Under the pieces are notes generated by a model. That model was not told the origin of the DNA, searched no databases, and saw nothing but the letters and a program-made list of their open reading frames with translations. A DNA stretch of 64,000 nucleotides, taken from contig LNAC01000031.1 of the NCBI GenBank assembly GCA_002007465.1, positions 2,139,221 to 2,203,220 of the forward strand, in the 5' to 3' direction. Positions 47,225 to 58,391 of the stretch are shown here, one piece after another. Position 1 is the first letter of the stretch, and every line of letters starts with the position of its first letter. This DNA comes from Ailurus styani (taxonomy: Eukaryota; Chordata; Mammalia; Carnivora; Ailuridae). The translations under genes were made by a program, and so were the position numbers.

Positions 47225-47480
47225 TTCTCTCTCTCTTTCATTGATATAATTCCATTTATTTGAAATGTCCATCGAAGGCAAATCCATAGAGACAGAAAGT
47301 AGATGAGTGACTTCCAAGGGCAGGGGGATGGGAAGTGACTGCTAATAGGTAAAGGGTTTCTTTGCGGGGGATGATGAAAATGTTCTAGAATTAGATGGTT
47401 GCACATTGTAAATAAACTTAAAAATCATGGAGTTGTACATTTTTAAAGGTGAATTTTGTAGAATTGAATTATATATATTT
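47225..47480 (+). mobile_element. L1 3' end (L1M class), plus strand
   Basis: 'tgatataattccatttattt', 'gaaatgtccatcgaaggcaa', 'atccatagagacagaaagta', 'gacttccaagggcagggg', 'gatgaaaatgttctagaatt', 'tggagttgtacatttttaaa' and 'ggtgaattttgtag' follow the L1MB/L1MC-type 3' UTR almost line by line. Confidence 0.88.
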
Positions 47481-47544
47481 CTTAACATATTTACATTGTA
47501 GTATTTCTTTGTATGTTTCTGCTCCCAAGAAATTTTTATTCCAC

Positions 47545-47815
47545 TGAGGTGAGATCTACACTCAATGCAATTCCTAACACATAGTAGGTGTTCAATAAAA
47601 GTTTACTGGTAAAAGATTAGGGAGAGATGAAAACAAAGTACTATTTTTGTTCTTACTCACTATTTTGGCCACTGAATAAACCTGCTAATCTCTCCAAATG
47701 CAGAAAGCAGAAAGATATATAATTTAATTAGATAAGTCCTATAAAGACATATAACATCCCTTGGTGAGGTGCCTGGCACATAAAAAGCACTCTATAAATA
47801 AGGATATTCTTATTA
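47545..47815 (+). repeat. Two short LINE2/MIR tails, plus strand
   Basis: 'caattcctaacacatagtag' with 'gtgttcaataaaagtttact' (47568-47610), and 'gtgaggtgcctggcacataa' with 'aaagcactctataaataagg' (47763-47805), both show the shared 3' tail of MIR and L2. The DNA between them is not recognised. Confidence 0.6.
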
Positions 47816-48759
47816 ATAAAAATAATCTGTCTCCATATAGTCAGAAGCCTGAATTCCCAGCTCTGGAGTCCAGGAACAAGTCATAGTTACAAATGGGTAG
47901 CAATTGCGGCCCCCACACCCAGGGATGGGGACAGGCAGAGGCCTTCTCTAGTCTGGTTTGTCCAATTGGAAGCTTGCTTGGAGTACCCCTCGGGCCACCC
48001 TTCTTTTCATCTGCAGATATATTATTGAACATTGTAGCTCAGTCCTGTCAGTCTAAATTACATTAGGAGGATTAGGAGATGCTCTGCAAGGAGAAAACAG
48101 GATTTGGCAATTTGATTTCAGGAAGACTTGAAAGGTCAGAGATGGAAGGCCAAGGTGGAATAAAAAGGGCTTTGAGCTTCTGCAGTGAGAACCACCAACC
48201 AGAGCAAGAATGGCAGTTCCCGAAGTGTAGGAGCAACGTCTTCTGTGAGAATCATCAACGTGATAGAATTTTGTCTGTTTGCCGAGGTGGGAGATACACT
48301 GAAGTGTCTAAAAGGAACGTTTTTTGGTTGATTTTGTTGTTGTCATAGGATTGCTAATTAAAATAGTACTTTTGGCGCATCAAAATAATTTTCCTTATTT
48401 AGTAATACTACGAAGTTATTTTAATTTCCCCTTAGTGCTTTTCATTATATTTTTGTTAAATTTTACCCAAAGCTGCTTTTAAAAACAATGCTTAAATTTT
48501 TATGCTTCAAATAAAATCTGTTTCCTTCTTATGAGCGATTGGCAATTATATAAGAAGTTAATGAAATACTTATACGTATGGGAGGTTTTCTAGAATACAT
48601 TTTTTACACATAGTCACTTGTTTCTTTTACAACTAGTTTTCATGTCATGTTTTGTTGGTTGGTTGCAGATGAAAGGGTTTAAAAACAAAACAAAACAAAT
48701 ATTGTTCTAAATAAAGAACTGAAAGAAAAGTCTGTATTCTTGTTCATTAAGTGGCTATT
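47816..48759. other. Unrecognised single-copy DNA
   Basis: No named repeat. The segment 47830-48340 is less AT-rich than its surroundings and contains a short open frame (48079-48348) with no recognisable domain. Confidence 0.5.
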
Positions 48760-48950
48760 ATTAGGTGTTTGGTGTCTGACCCTGGATGAGTTACACAACA
48801 TTCTGAGCTGTAATTTCCTATAAAATCTATACAGTAAAAATAACAGTATTCTGTTTACAGAGTTCTTGTGAGGATTAAATGAGAAAATGAACGTAAGCGT
48901 TAAGCATCAGACTGGGTGCATAGTAAATGCTCAATAAAGAGTTTACAAAA
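48760..48950 (+). repeat. MIR SINE, plus strand
   Basis: 'tgtctgaccctggatgagtt', 'gctgtaatttcctataaaat', 'gttcttgtgaggattaaatg', 'catcagactgggtgcatagt' and 'aaatgctcaataaagagttt' follow MIR from the core to the tail. Confidence 0.85.
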
Positions 48951-49468
48951 ATTATTTGAGTGTGTGAATATGAGAAACAGTCCAGCAGGCATTGTTTCCT
49001 GTCACATTATGTTTATATGACTGTACAGGAAGATTGCAAACATCTGTACCTTGGTTGCCATTCTCCTGATTTATTCAACCATGTGGATTTTGTCAACAAC
49101 TTTCAATTAACCAGACACAGACAATGCTATCGATGCTGCACAGATGGTTTCTTCAATCCATCAGCGATGCCTGGGTGTGGCAATGCTGGGACCGGGCACA
49201 TTAAAAGTAAGAGGCAAGAAAATTTGAGCTTTTGAATCTTGAGACTCCTGGAGTGTTTTTAAGCGACTGTATTGTTCACCGCTGATCCTGGAAAAGCTGA
49301 TCTTTCTAAATATATATATTTTTACAGAGTCAGCTCCATCATGGCTGCCTGACTCATTAGGGAATGTTCTGAGTCTGTGACAGGAAGGAAGCAAGTGAGA
49401 AATGTTGAGAGAGTTAAAAAACACAATTTAATGTCTGCTGCACTGCTCATTTTTATTACTATACTATT
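48951..49468. other. Unrecognised single-copy DNA
   Basis: No named repeat. Several CpGs are retained ('gctatcgatgctgcacag', 'gaccgggcacat'). A short open frame at 48960-49235 has no recognisable domain. Confidence 0.5.
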
Positions 49469-49638
49469 AAGAAAATGTAGAAGTGGGGTGTCTAGGTGGC
49501 TCAGTCGGTTAAGCCTCTGTCTTCAGCTTAGGCCTGCTTCTCCCTCTGCCTCCACCCCACTTGTGTGCTCTCTCTCGCTCTCTCTCTCTCAAATGGATAA
49601 TAAATAAAATCTTAAAAAAAAAAAGAAAATGTAGAGGT
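49469..49638 (+). mobile_element. Internally deleted Can-SINE with target-site duplication
   Basis: The 138-bp body (49485-49622) goes from the head 'gtgtctaggtggctcagtcg' to 'cagcttaggcctgcttctcc', missing the segment that normally follows 'ggtcatgatctcag'. It ends 'aataaataaaatctt' plus A run. The flanks 'aagaaaatgtagaagt' and 'aagaaaatgtagaggt' match at 15 of 16 positions. Confidence 0.95.
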
Positions 49639-49973
49639 AAGAGCAGAAGTTTTTTTGACAGTCTACCTACAGAAGTGTTACGTTCCCATTGTGGACAGAT
49701 CAGAAAACACAGAGAATAGGAAAAAAAATTTCTCATAATCCTTCCATTCAAGGATAACTACCCTTGACATTTTGATTACATTCTTCATTATGATTATTTA
49801 TGTACATACATACACATTAATATGTGCGTATATATACATGCAAATGCATACATGTGTATTTTGCAAAAAATGGAATACACTGGAAAGTATTTTGTCACCT
49901 GCTTTTCCCACTTCATGAGATAGTCCTAAAATTCTTTCACATCATTTTAATGTTCTTCTTCATGATTCTTTTA

Positions 49974-50178
49974 TTTTTTTTTTAAAGATTTTATTTATTT
50001 ATTTGACACAGAGAGAGAGATTACAAGTAGGCAGAGAGGCAGGCAGAGAGACAGGGAGAGGAGGAAGCAGGGTCCCTGCCGAGCAGAGAGCCCGATGCGG
50101 GCCTCGATCCCAGGACGCTGAGATCATGACCTGAGCCGAAAGCAGAGGCTTTAACCCACTGAGCCACCCAGGCGCCCT
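49974..50178 (-). mobile_element. Young Can-SINE, minus strand
   Basis: 'taaagattttatttatttat' 'ttgacacagagagagagatt', 'gccgagcagagagcccgatg', 'cgggcctcgatcccaggacg' and 'aacccactgagccacccagg' 'cgccc'. It shares the sub-type with 39632-39831 and is barely diverged. Confidence 0.97.
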
Positions 50179-50423
50179 ATTTTCTTTCTTTTCATTAGCC
50201 TCCTTTACTTCCCCAGGTACATGTATTTGTCTTGTACTTTTTATTATTAATTTTGTACTGCATATGTTATACTTTAGCAATTATACTCTAGCAATTTTTT
50301 TACCTGACATTTTATTATAAGCGTATTCATTAGTTATTAGATATTATTTAAAATTTTATTATGTTAACAAAAATGTATCTAGGTATTCTATAATTAGTTT
50401 CCCCCTTCTGCTAGGATAACAAA

Positions 50424-50424
50424 N
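50424..50424. other. Single ambiguous base (N)
   Basis: 'ataacaaa' N 'cttactctc'. The flanks are not duplicated, unlike at 44444. Confidence 1.
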
Positions 50425-50725
50425 CTTACTCTCCTACTTTTTGAGAGTTAGTTTTCAATCTTACTGCTATTGTTAACCAATGATTATTAAAAGTTTTTAG
50501 CTGAAAGAGAAAATTTTGGAAGAAATTGAGTGAGTTGCCTGCAAGCTTTCTATTCTAGCAAGTTTATCTCATAAAATTATTGTATTTGAAATCCCTTATC
50601 TGTATTAGAGAACAATGCAAGGGAATAAAAAATAGTTTCTAAGACAAAATGCTAAAAAACAGGAGCTACAGCCTCCACAGAATAGAGAGAGTCGATAATA
50701 TGGATGCATGCTGAGTTTCTCTGTA

Positions 50726-51749
50726 CTGGCAATTCTCACTTTGCACAGGAGTGCAGGACTGTGTAAACAACCATTCAGACTGAAACCATGCAAAGTAATA
50801 CTCACAGTGAATAAGAAAATGTAAGACTATTCCATGACCTTTAAAAATTTCTGTCAAATGTTGAAAATCTCTACCAGTTATAAAAATGAAATGAAAAAGA
50901 ATAGCAAAACTAATGCTTATTTAGTACATTATAATATAAAATAGTACAACTATTGAGAATTCAATGTTTTATTTCCCTGTAAAAAACTTCTCAAAAGTTG
51001 TTTGAACAGTGATTGCCATATTTGTGTAAATAACTTATGATGTACTCAATGCATCTCTTCTATGCCTTGGCAAATTTTGATCAGCTTCTGACATTTAATC
51101 CTTGGCTTTTTCAATTTCATGTAGTATCTCTGAGAGTGCCTTTTGCCAAAATCAGGCATTTCCTCTGGGACTCCTGCCTTCTTTTTGTCACAACCATTTT
51201 CCTCGTTCACATCCACAAGTTGGCCTTCCCAAAACTCCTCTAGTTGCACATCTAGAGTGTGTCCCACAGTGGTAGTGTCAAGATTACCACTGTTAGCCCT
51301 TTCTCTTATAACTCCATGAACGTTAGACTCCATTTTCAGCATTATTGCTTTTCATTTCTTTGCTGTACTTCCATCTTCGTTAGCCAATTCCTTCTCTTAT
51401 TATCCACTTTTGTAAAATTTCATGGGAATTTATCACTGGGAGACAAAGAGGCAAAACTAGCTGCTTTGCTGCCTGTACTTGATTGAGTAACACGGGCAGT
51501 GACCAATCACTGACCAACGTTGAAAGAAGTGATGTGATTGGCCACTGATCAGGATAAGCTTCTGCTATTCACGTAGTGATTTTCTGGATGCAAAAATTAG
51601 CAGTAAAATTTGTACTTTACACAATTATTCACAGTTAATGTACTGTGGTAATAGGAATGTGGACCAGGTTGTCAGGGATCAGTGTAATTTAACTAAACCA
51701 AGGTAACCGAACGGTGCATATTGGGACTGTGCAAAGTGAGGACTGCCTG
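50726..51749. mobile_element. DNA transposon remnant with 23-bp terminal inverted repeats, about 1 kb
   Basis: The left end 'ctggcaattctcactttgca' 'cag' (50726-50748) matches the reverse complement of 51727-51749 ('caggcagtcctcactttgca' 'cag') at 20 of 23 positions. A TA precedes the left end (50724-50725). On the right, TA occurs two bases beyond the terminus (51752-51753). This favours a Tc1/mariner-superfamily element such as the Kanga or Tigger group. The interior holds a 98-residue open frame on the minus strand (51046-51342) that could be a decayed transposase piece, though I do not recognise a catalytic motif in it. Classification is inference; the terminal repeats are directly visible. 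Confidence 0.7.
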
Positions 51750-52647
51750 AATATATTTACAAATAACAAATGAGGGGGATGGCTTTCCAAACTGGTTTGA
51801 TAGGCTGTGAATGGCAGTACCTCTCCCTATCCCAAGCTATCTGGGAGGCAAGGTTGGCTCTATGTAATCCGAAGGATATGTTGTACTTCGGTTTCTAACT
51901 ATAGCATTCCACATAAAGGGGAGAATCATGCTGATGAGGCAACTTGTTGCAATGGGACAGAATGTAGAAATTACAATTCTTCCTCCTCTGATGTCATAGC
52001 ACAGCAAAACTCAGTGAGGATTTCAGTACAACATGGGGATCTGATTGTTTCCTATGATTCTCATACCCTGACAGTGCCCCCACACACCTCACGGATAGTG
52101 ACAAAAAAAGGCTCAAGTCCTATAGGGCCAACTCTCTGTGATAGTTCCAATAGGATACATCTTTGAAGCCAAGGTCAGGTCAATGGTGTTAAACATGGGG
52201 GTGGAGGGAGTGGAGGGACAAGGAACTAAGAAAGTGGAGGAATTTACAGCCAAGTCTGTAAACAAAGAAGATTGATGGTAGCTGAAGACAAACAGAGGAT
52301 TCACTGGAAAGAAGATGAAATGGCCTTATGAAGTAAGGGTTGGGGGCCCTGCAGAGATTCCCCACAGGGTCTTGATATGTTGTCCCAGTTATCTTTGCAC
52401 CACAGTGTCTGTCACGTAAAAAGGCCTTACAGATGTTGTTAAATGAAGCAGGAATTATTGTTGGGATTCGACCACAAAGACAAAGATTTTTTTAATGTAA
52501 GTTTTGGAAAAATAATATTTAATAAAACCTAATAATATTTGACTAACCACACAGGGCACAGAAATAAAATGGACCAAAGATGGACGTTAAGCACAAGGAT
52601 ACTCTATGAGAAATTCATTTTTTCTCTCTGTTTGATGGTTTGGGCTC
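51750..52647. other. Unrecognised DNA
   Basis: No named repeat. The 119-residue open frame at 51807-52166 has no recognisable domain. Confidence 0.5.
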
Positions 52648-53130
52648 CTCTGCACTGTCCCCCAAGTAGTCAGAGTGATCTTTTGCAAATGTAATTCATA
52701 TTATATAGTTTCTTGCTTAACACTTTCCAGTGGCCTCCCTTGCACAAAGAATAAAATCTAAAGTGTTTATCATGGCTCACAAAGCCTCTGTAATCTGATC
52801 TCTAGCAAATTCTCTGATCCTACTTCTTACCTCTCTCCTCCACCACTTTCCCTTATAGTCCCATATTCTTTTGTTACATTAGACTTTTTTTCTATCCCAC
52901 AAGCAGGGAAGTTCATTATGATCTTATGATCTCTGCTCTTGTGGTTACCTCTGCTTGGCAAGTTCTATCTGTAGATTTTCAGATGGAAAACTTTTTTTAA
53001 AAGATTTTATTTATTTATTAGAGACACACACACACACAGAGCATGAACAGGGGGAGAGGCAGTACATGGAAAACTTTTAACATGATTTTTGAAGGAAAGG
53101 ATGTGTGATAACACTTCCTATAAGAAAAAT
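52648..53130 (+). mobile_element. L2 LINE, plus strand, with a SINE fragment inserted
   Basis: 'tttccagtggcctcccttgc', 'acaaagaataaaatctaaag', 'tgtttatcatggctcacaaa', 'gcctctgtaatctgatctct' and 'ggttacctctgcttggcaag' are the L2 tract ('ccaatggcttcccattgcac', 'ctgatctggcccctg'). After the SINE at 52993-53068 the DNA resumes with a repeat of 'tggaaaactttt'. Confidence 0.85.
52981..53080 (-). mobile_element. Truncated Can-SINE, minus strand, with target duplication
   Basis: Only the reversed tail and part of the purine-rich middle remain ('aaaagattttatttatttat' 'tagagacacacacacacaca' 'gagcatgaacagggggagag'), with no tRNA head. The flanks 'atggaaaactttt' (52984-52996) and 'atggaaaactttt' (53067-53079) are identical. 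It was therefore inserted as a 5'-truncated copy rather than broken later. Confidence 0.85.
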
Positions 53131-53149
53131 GATGGAAGGCTAATCATCT

Positions 53150-53430
53150 GCATCAGTCAGGATAAATTGGTTATGCTGCAGTAACAAATAGTCCCCAAAT
53201 CTCACTGGTTTAAAACAAGAACAGTGCATTTTTTGCTCGTGTTACATGGCCAGTGTGGATTGACAACAAGGTTCTACTCATTGCTGAGATGCTAACATTT
53301 TATGATACCACCAACTCACCATGAGGTTTCAGGGTCTTTCATGTCAGAAGAAGATGAGATAGATAGTAGAGCATTGTCAGTTAAATGGTTTATCCCAGAA
53401 ATGACACAAATCATTGCTCAGGTTGTATTG
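53150..53430 (-). mobile_element. MaLR-like LTR, minus strand
   Basis: 'ggttatgctgcagtaacaaa', 'tagtccccaaatctcactgg' and 'tttaaaacaagaacagtgca' reverse the end of a mammalian LTR ('agccactgagattttggggt', 'ttgttactgcagcataacc'). The remainder is diverged. No internal retroviral sequence is seen. Confidence 0.5.
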
Positions 53431-53544
53431 ACTATAAGTCTGGATCTGCTGTTTCTTACCTGCATTCCCATCTTTTTATTAGGCTTGTTGACAGGGACTA
53501 AATTTTCTTATTGGGATTTTCAAGATAATTCGAAGTACTTTTAA

Positions 53545-53695
53545 CAATTTAGATTCCTGGGTCCCAACTTTCAAGATCTGACTTAGATGGTATGGGGTAG
53601 GGAGTGGTCAACACTTTATTCGCATCACTTCCAGTAACTAAGCTGCAGGTGACGTGGACACCACACTTGGAGAAACACACCTCTAGAGATTAGAA
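53545..53695 (+). mobile_element. hAT-Charlie MER5-type fragment, plus strand
   Basis: 'tagattcctgggtcccaact', 'gatctgacttagatggtatg', 'taactaagctgcaggtgacg' and the terminal 'acacttggagaaacacacct' follow the right two thirds of the MER5-like sequence ('gattcctgggccccaccc', 'cacactttgagaaccac'). Confidence 0.6.
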
Positions 53696-54399
53696 CAATG
53701 GTTGGTCTATCATAAGTGTTTAATATTTTTTGACTGACTGTACAATTAGGGTTCCTTTATAAATAAAGATTTAAAGGAATGAATCAGTGATTTAAATGAA
53801 AAGAATCTGTGTATACCAAGTTACATTAGGAGAAAAAGAAAGGCCGGAATTCTATTCATCTCCCCTTAAATAACTTCCAACTTTGGCAGGAGGTAATTTT
53901 GGGACTTTCTTTCACTTTGGGCATGTCACCAGGTTGATCCACATAGAATCCCAGGTATGTCATATATCTTGTTCAGGAAAAAGGCACAAGTCTAATGATA
54001 TTTTTAAAAAGAGAGAGAGAGAGAGAGTGGATGAATTCTTTGACTCATTCCATTTGAAATGAACTATGGAGAAAGCAAATCCAGTCTCATGGAATTAGAA
54101 GTTACTTTAATTACATGAAGTAAAGCCTACATTCCTTTGACAATGATAGATAATAACACCCTTTTTATGTTGTATTAAAAAATCTAATCGTCAATAACTA
54201 CAACCCTAACTAACTGGCAAGTGAACTCTCTTGTCACTTATTTCTGTGTTACTTTCGCACTCTGATCACAGAAAAGCAATACTAGGACTAAAGATCATAA
54301 TGATGTCATAAAAAGAAAACCATAAACGTGTACTTTTTAAGGGAAGCTAAATGTTCCATTATGATAGATTACCCATTCCCTTGAAAAGCTCAACTATTT
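53696..54399. other. Unrecognised DNA
   Basis: Includes a (ga)n run at about 54010-54027. Nothing else recognised. Confidence 0.5.
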
Positions 54400-54635
54400 A
54401 AAAACTAGATCTGGGGCGCCTGGGTGGCTCAGTGGGTTAAAGCCTCTGCCTTCGGCTCAGGTCATGATCTCAGGATCCTGGGATCGAGGCCCGCATCGGG
54501 CTCCCTGCTCATTGGGGAGCCTGCTTCCTCCTCTCTCTCTGCCTGCCTTTCTGCCTACCTGTGATCTGATCTCTCTCTCTCTCTGTGTCAAATAAATAAA
54601 TAAAATCTTTAAAAAAAACCCAAAAAACAGATCTG
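54400..54635 (+). mobile_element. Young Can-SINE with target-site duplication
   Basis: The body starts at 54414 ('gggcgcctgggtggctcagt') with the 'gggttaaagcctctgccttc' head and 'cgaggcccgcatcgggctcc' middle, and ends in an A-rich tail. The flanks 'aaaaactagatctg' (54400-54413) and 'aaaaaacagatctg' (54622-54635) differ at two positions. Confidence 0.96.
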
Positions 54636-55151
54636 CTATATTTTCAATACTCAGACTTTTCTCTGAAAGGAAGTTTCAGGCTGGAGGTCTCCACGGGTGT
54701 GTATTCATATGCATTATGTTCTGGTACATAAAATCTGAAAGCTTCTAAAGCATTAAAACGTTCATGTAAATCATGGTAGAAAAAAAAGACAATGAAAAGC
54801 TGGTACTTAAAATATCCATTAATTGTTTTAAAAATTAATTTGTAGGCAGAGTCTATTTTTACAATTGCTGTGACATCTTACTTTAATAATGTCACTATTT
54901 CCCCCTTCTCTGGGGAAGTTATTAATAATGTTAGACTATACTTAAAGACTGTGGATGAATATGGGCACTCACATGTTGGAGTGTGGGCTAAACGTAAGAT
55001 AACAAAAGAATATTTGTTCAGTTACTGCAAATAACAGTGTTAGATGTATAGGTTCTGACTAGTGAATCTAGTTTTTTTGGCTGGAAAATGAATGGATCAG
55101 AATAGGTAATTTTACTTTTGCCTGAATGTTGATCAAGTTTTGCTAGTACTT
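54636..55151. other. Unrecognised DNA
   Basis: No gene or repeat recognised. Confidence 0.5.
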
Positions 55152-55338
55152 CTTTTTTTAAAAGATTTTATTTATTTATTTGACAGAGAGAGAGAGTGAG
55201 CACAAGCAGGGGTGCAGGAGAGGGAGAAGCAGGCTCCCCTTTGAGCAGGGAGCCCAATGTGGGGCTCCATCCCAGGACCCTGGGATCATGACCAGAGCTG
55301 AAGGCAATCCTTAACTGACTGAGCCACCCAGGCGCCCC
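55152..55338 (-). mobile_element. Can-SINE, minus strand
   Basis: 'taaaagattttatttattta' 'tttgacagagagagagagtg', 'gagcagggagcccaatgtgg', 'gggatcatgaccagagctga' and 'ctgactgagccacccaggcg' 'cccc'. Full-length layout. Confidence 0.96.
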
Positions 55339-57774
55339 TGTTGATATTTCTCTAATAGTTGGTAACAAACTGAAAGAGTTCAAAGAAATGCAAGAAAATC
55401 ACATGTACTCAGAGACTTGCTTCTTTCTGTTACTGTATGAAAGTTGTGCTTTTCCTGGATCACATCTGAGAAGGCAACATGTACAGCAGAGCCATAGTCT
55501 TCTCTCCTACAAATGTCTCTCTGTAGTGTCACAATATAATGGCTTTGTGTATTTAAAATATACTGTGAACAATGATCGTCATGAACACACATGGCAAGGA
55601 GATTGTGACGTGTTGGTTCACAGGCCTCCTATCTTCATAAAGAACAGCATGGGATTAAAACTGGGAGCTAAAAATTCTGAGCTATCTTTATTGCTTAGGA
55701 CATTAATGGGACACTATATACACATATATTTCTAAAACGCAGGTGTAGAGTCGAGCTAATCACATCCCATATCTTATAGCTCATTATAGTTACTGTTTCT
55801 GGGGGAAGCCCCTCCATTTCTTTATCTTGTCCCCATTTTCCATGCCTATTTCTTTCTTTCCTCCAAAAAATAACCTAACATGATTGTTATGTATCTTTGT
55901 AGGTGCTCAGGTCAAATGTGTGTTGCTTTGCATCACTCAGGTTCTGTGTATGTTTCTGGCTGTTTTTCAACTCCCCCAAGCTGCTCACTGTTGTATCATT
56001 TATAAGGATCTGTGTTCTCACACTCACTTTTCAAAAGCACAATTTGGGTTGTCTTCCCTGAGGTTCACTATTTATTAATATGTTCATTCTCTACCTCTAT
56101 CTTTCTAATAATCAAAATGGTTTGTAAGTGAAGATCTTAACATACCAGAAGGAGGGCGAACAGCAGCCTTTACTAACATTTCCCAGTGAAGTCTTATAAT
56201 GGCACAGGAACACCACAGCTCTCTGACCAAAGAGAGAACTTCCCTTATTAGATGAAGACATAATATACATGAAATACCTTCTAATACTCTTCCAGTCTCC
56301 CCATGCTTTAATCTAAACATAGGCCAATTGATGTTATAAAGCTATCCTTTAGAGAGCCCATTTTCATTGAAACATAGAACTGCTTGTGCAGATGTGGGAT
56401 CAGGGATGCATGAAGAAATACATTATTTTAAAATAACATAGAGCCAGAAGGTGCTGGAATCAGACCTGCTTATAACATCAGCTTGCTCAGTCACCATGCG
56501 TGGTCACTAAGTGACTCTACCTTTTTTCTCTTCATAGATCTTAGCCAATAACTCAGAATATCTTGACTTTCTTAAGGAAAAGTGATTATTACTATCAAGT
56601 AGAACCATTTCCTGTAGTCCTCTTAAGATCTTTGGGTCCTAATGAGGAATGTGGGCCAGGCTGATGAGGACCTGCTCCTGAGAACAGCCAGGCTAAACCT
56701 CCATCCCCTGGAACTGTGCCAGGAGGCTGTGTGCCTAATCTGCTCAGAAATCATTCCTTTCTGTCTGTCACTGAAGCCTGAACACACTCCAGGAATTAGG
56801 TACTAATTAATGTCAACACATTATAAATGAAGAAAGAAGGGAAATTGCTTGGACTCATTTCTGAGGAAATTTTCAGCAATTCGCTCAGTTAAAGTTAATG
56901 TGTACCTCAGGGCAGCACTGAACCAAATCATAAAATTCTGTTCATGTGATGAGTGACCCAGAGGTGACCTGAGCAAGACTCTCGACCAGTATTTGTTTCC
57001 ATGCGTGTCTATTTTGTTAGGATGCTGCTTATAGCATTTCATGATTGGATCAGTAGCATCGATGGGCGAGGAGTTTAAAGTATGGCTTCACAAGCAGTAC
57101 ATTCTAGGTTACCGACACAAAATTCTAGGAAATAACTTTCAAAATGGCACTTTCCTGATTTTAGTCTGTTGCTACTTTATGGGCTTCAGTGAACAGTTTT
57201 TCAAAGACTAGAACGAGTAGATCATTACATGGATATTAGGATGTCTTCTTTAAATCAGAAGCAGATTCTAATATCCTGTTTTTATGTCTATAAAATTAGG
57301 AACCAGATGTTAACATCCAAATTATCATTTTGGATAATAAGGATAATAAATGTGTACTAGTATCTCACATACTGAGTCCAATATTGAGTCCAATATGTGG
57401 AAACCAGTCAGGAATGGGAGACTCATTTTGCAGAAAAGGCAGCTGGTACTGCAAGAAATCAAAAGGGGGTTCAGTTCTGTGTTCATTGCTCTTTAGGCTT
57501 CCTTATTACATTCTACCCCTTTAAGGATGCCCTTGGAGTGAGTAAGAATGTCTGGGCTTAGATAGGTAAGCACCTTGCTGGTTTTGCTTAGGACTTGAGC
57601 TCACTAGAGTCAATGCCAGCCAATCCTTTCATCTCCAGTGCTCAGCACAATATGTGGTACGTGGTTTGGGACAAGAGTAACTGAATAAGGAAGACTACAG
57701 AGTAATATAGGCATACCTGTTATGTCAAACCACATTTTGACCACAGTTGTGGACTACTGGAGAACTCATTTTGT
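55339..57774. other. Unrecognised mostly single-copy DNA
   Basis: No interspersed repeat I can name over 2.4 kb, apart from a possible L2 tail near 57620-57680 ('ccagtgctcagcacaatatg'). A 13-bp unit 'tgagtccaatatt' is duplicated at about 57372-57398. Open frames such as 55388-55735 (115 residues) carry no recognisable domain. Confidence 0.5.
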
Positions 57775-57900
57775 GCAAGGACTTTAGGGTTAAAAATGTA
57801 CATTTCACTCCTGAAAACTTGTATGGCCATGGGTAAGCAGCCTTGAAGTCTCAATTCCCTCATCTGTATACTGGGGTTAAATCTGTAAATAATGGATTTG
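57775..57900 (+). repeat. MIR SINE fragment, plus strand
   Basis: 'tatggccatgggtaagcagc', 'cttgaagtctcaattccctc' and 'atctgtatactggggttaaa' match the MIR core ('cctcagtttcctcatctgta', 'aaatgggg'). Confidence 0.65.
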
Positions 57901-58170
57901 TGGCAAAAAGGGAAGAGGTCTAGAGTGAAGATCTGTTTGGCCACATCGACACCACTGATTTTGCTAAAGTGAAAAAAATAAGATCGAGAAACTTTGGTTC
58001 TTAATTAAAAACTTATTTGATTATATTCTAAGATGTGTTTTCCTAAATCTTAATATTATAACAAGAATAAAGTGACTCAAGTAAAACCATTTTTCTTTGT
58101 TTTCCCAAGTACTAAGTACTTTCTTCACACTATGGTGTGTAGGAGATAGATATGGAAGAACATACAAATA
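57901..58170. other. Unrecognised DNA
   Basis: No gene or repeat recognised. Confidence 0.5.
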
Positions 58171-58391
58171 AAAAAGTCAGGACAGGGCGCCTGGGTGGCT
58201 CAGTGGGTTAAAGCCGCTGCCTTCGGCTCAGGTCATGATCCCAGGGTCCTGGGATCGAGGCCCACATCGGGCTCTCTGCTCAGTGGAGAGCCTGCTTCCT
58301 CCTCTCTCCTCTCTCTCTGCCTACTTGTAATCTCTCTCTCTCTCTCTGTCAAATGAATAAATAAAATCTTTAAAAAAAAAAAGTCAGGACA
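58171..58391 (+). mobile_element. Young Can-SINE with 14-bp target-site duplication
   Basis: The body starts at 58185 ('gggcgcctgggtggctcagt' 'gggttaaagccgctgcc') and ends 'aataaataaaatcttt' plus A run. 'aaaaagtcaggaca' is exact at 58171-58184 and 58378-58391. The CT block has expanded to (tc)n near 58332-58348. Confidence 0.98.

Larger units (their letters stand above)
49640..50470 (-). mobile_element. Old L1 3' sequence (L1M class), minus strand, interrupted by a SINE
   Basis: 'gacagatcagaaaacacaga', 'tttttcacctgcttttccca' -like 'tttgtcacctgcttttccca' and 'cttcatgattcttttatttt' are typical of reversed L1ME-type 3' ends. After the SINE at 49974-50178 comes more AT-rich sequence of the same character. 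An N lies at 50424. The right boundary is uncertain. Confidence 0.5.

Noticed and set aside
51807..52166. 119-residue open frame rich in Ser/Thr/Cys
   Set aside because: No domain or signal recognised; within the chance range for this base composition.
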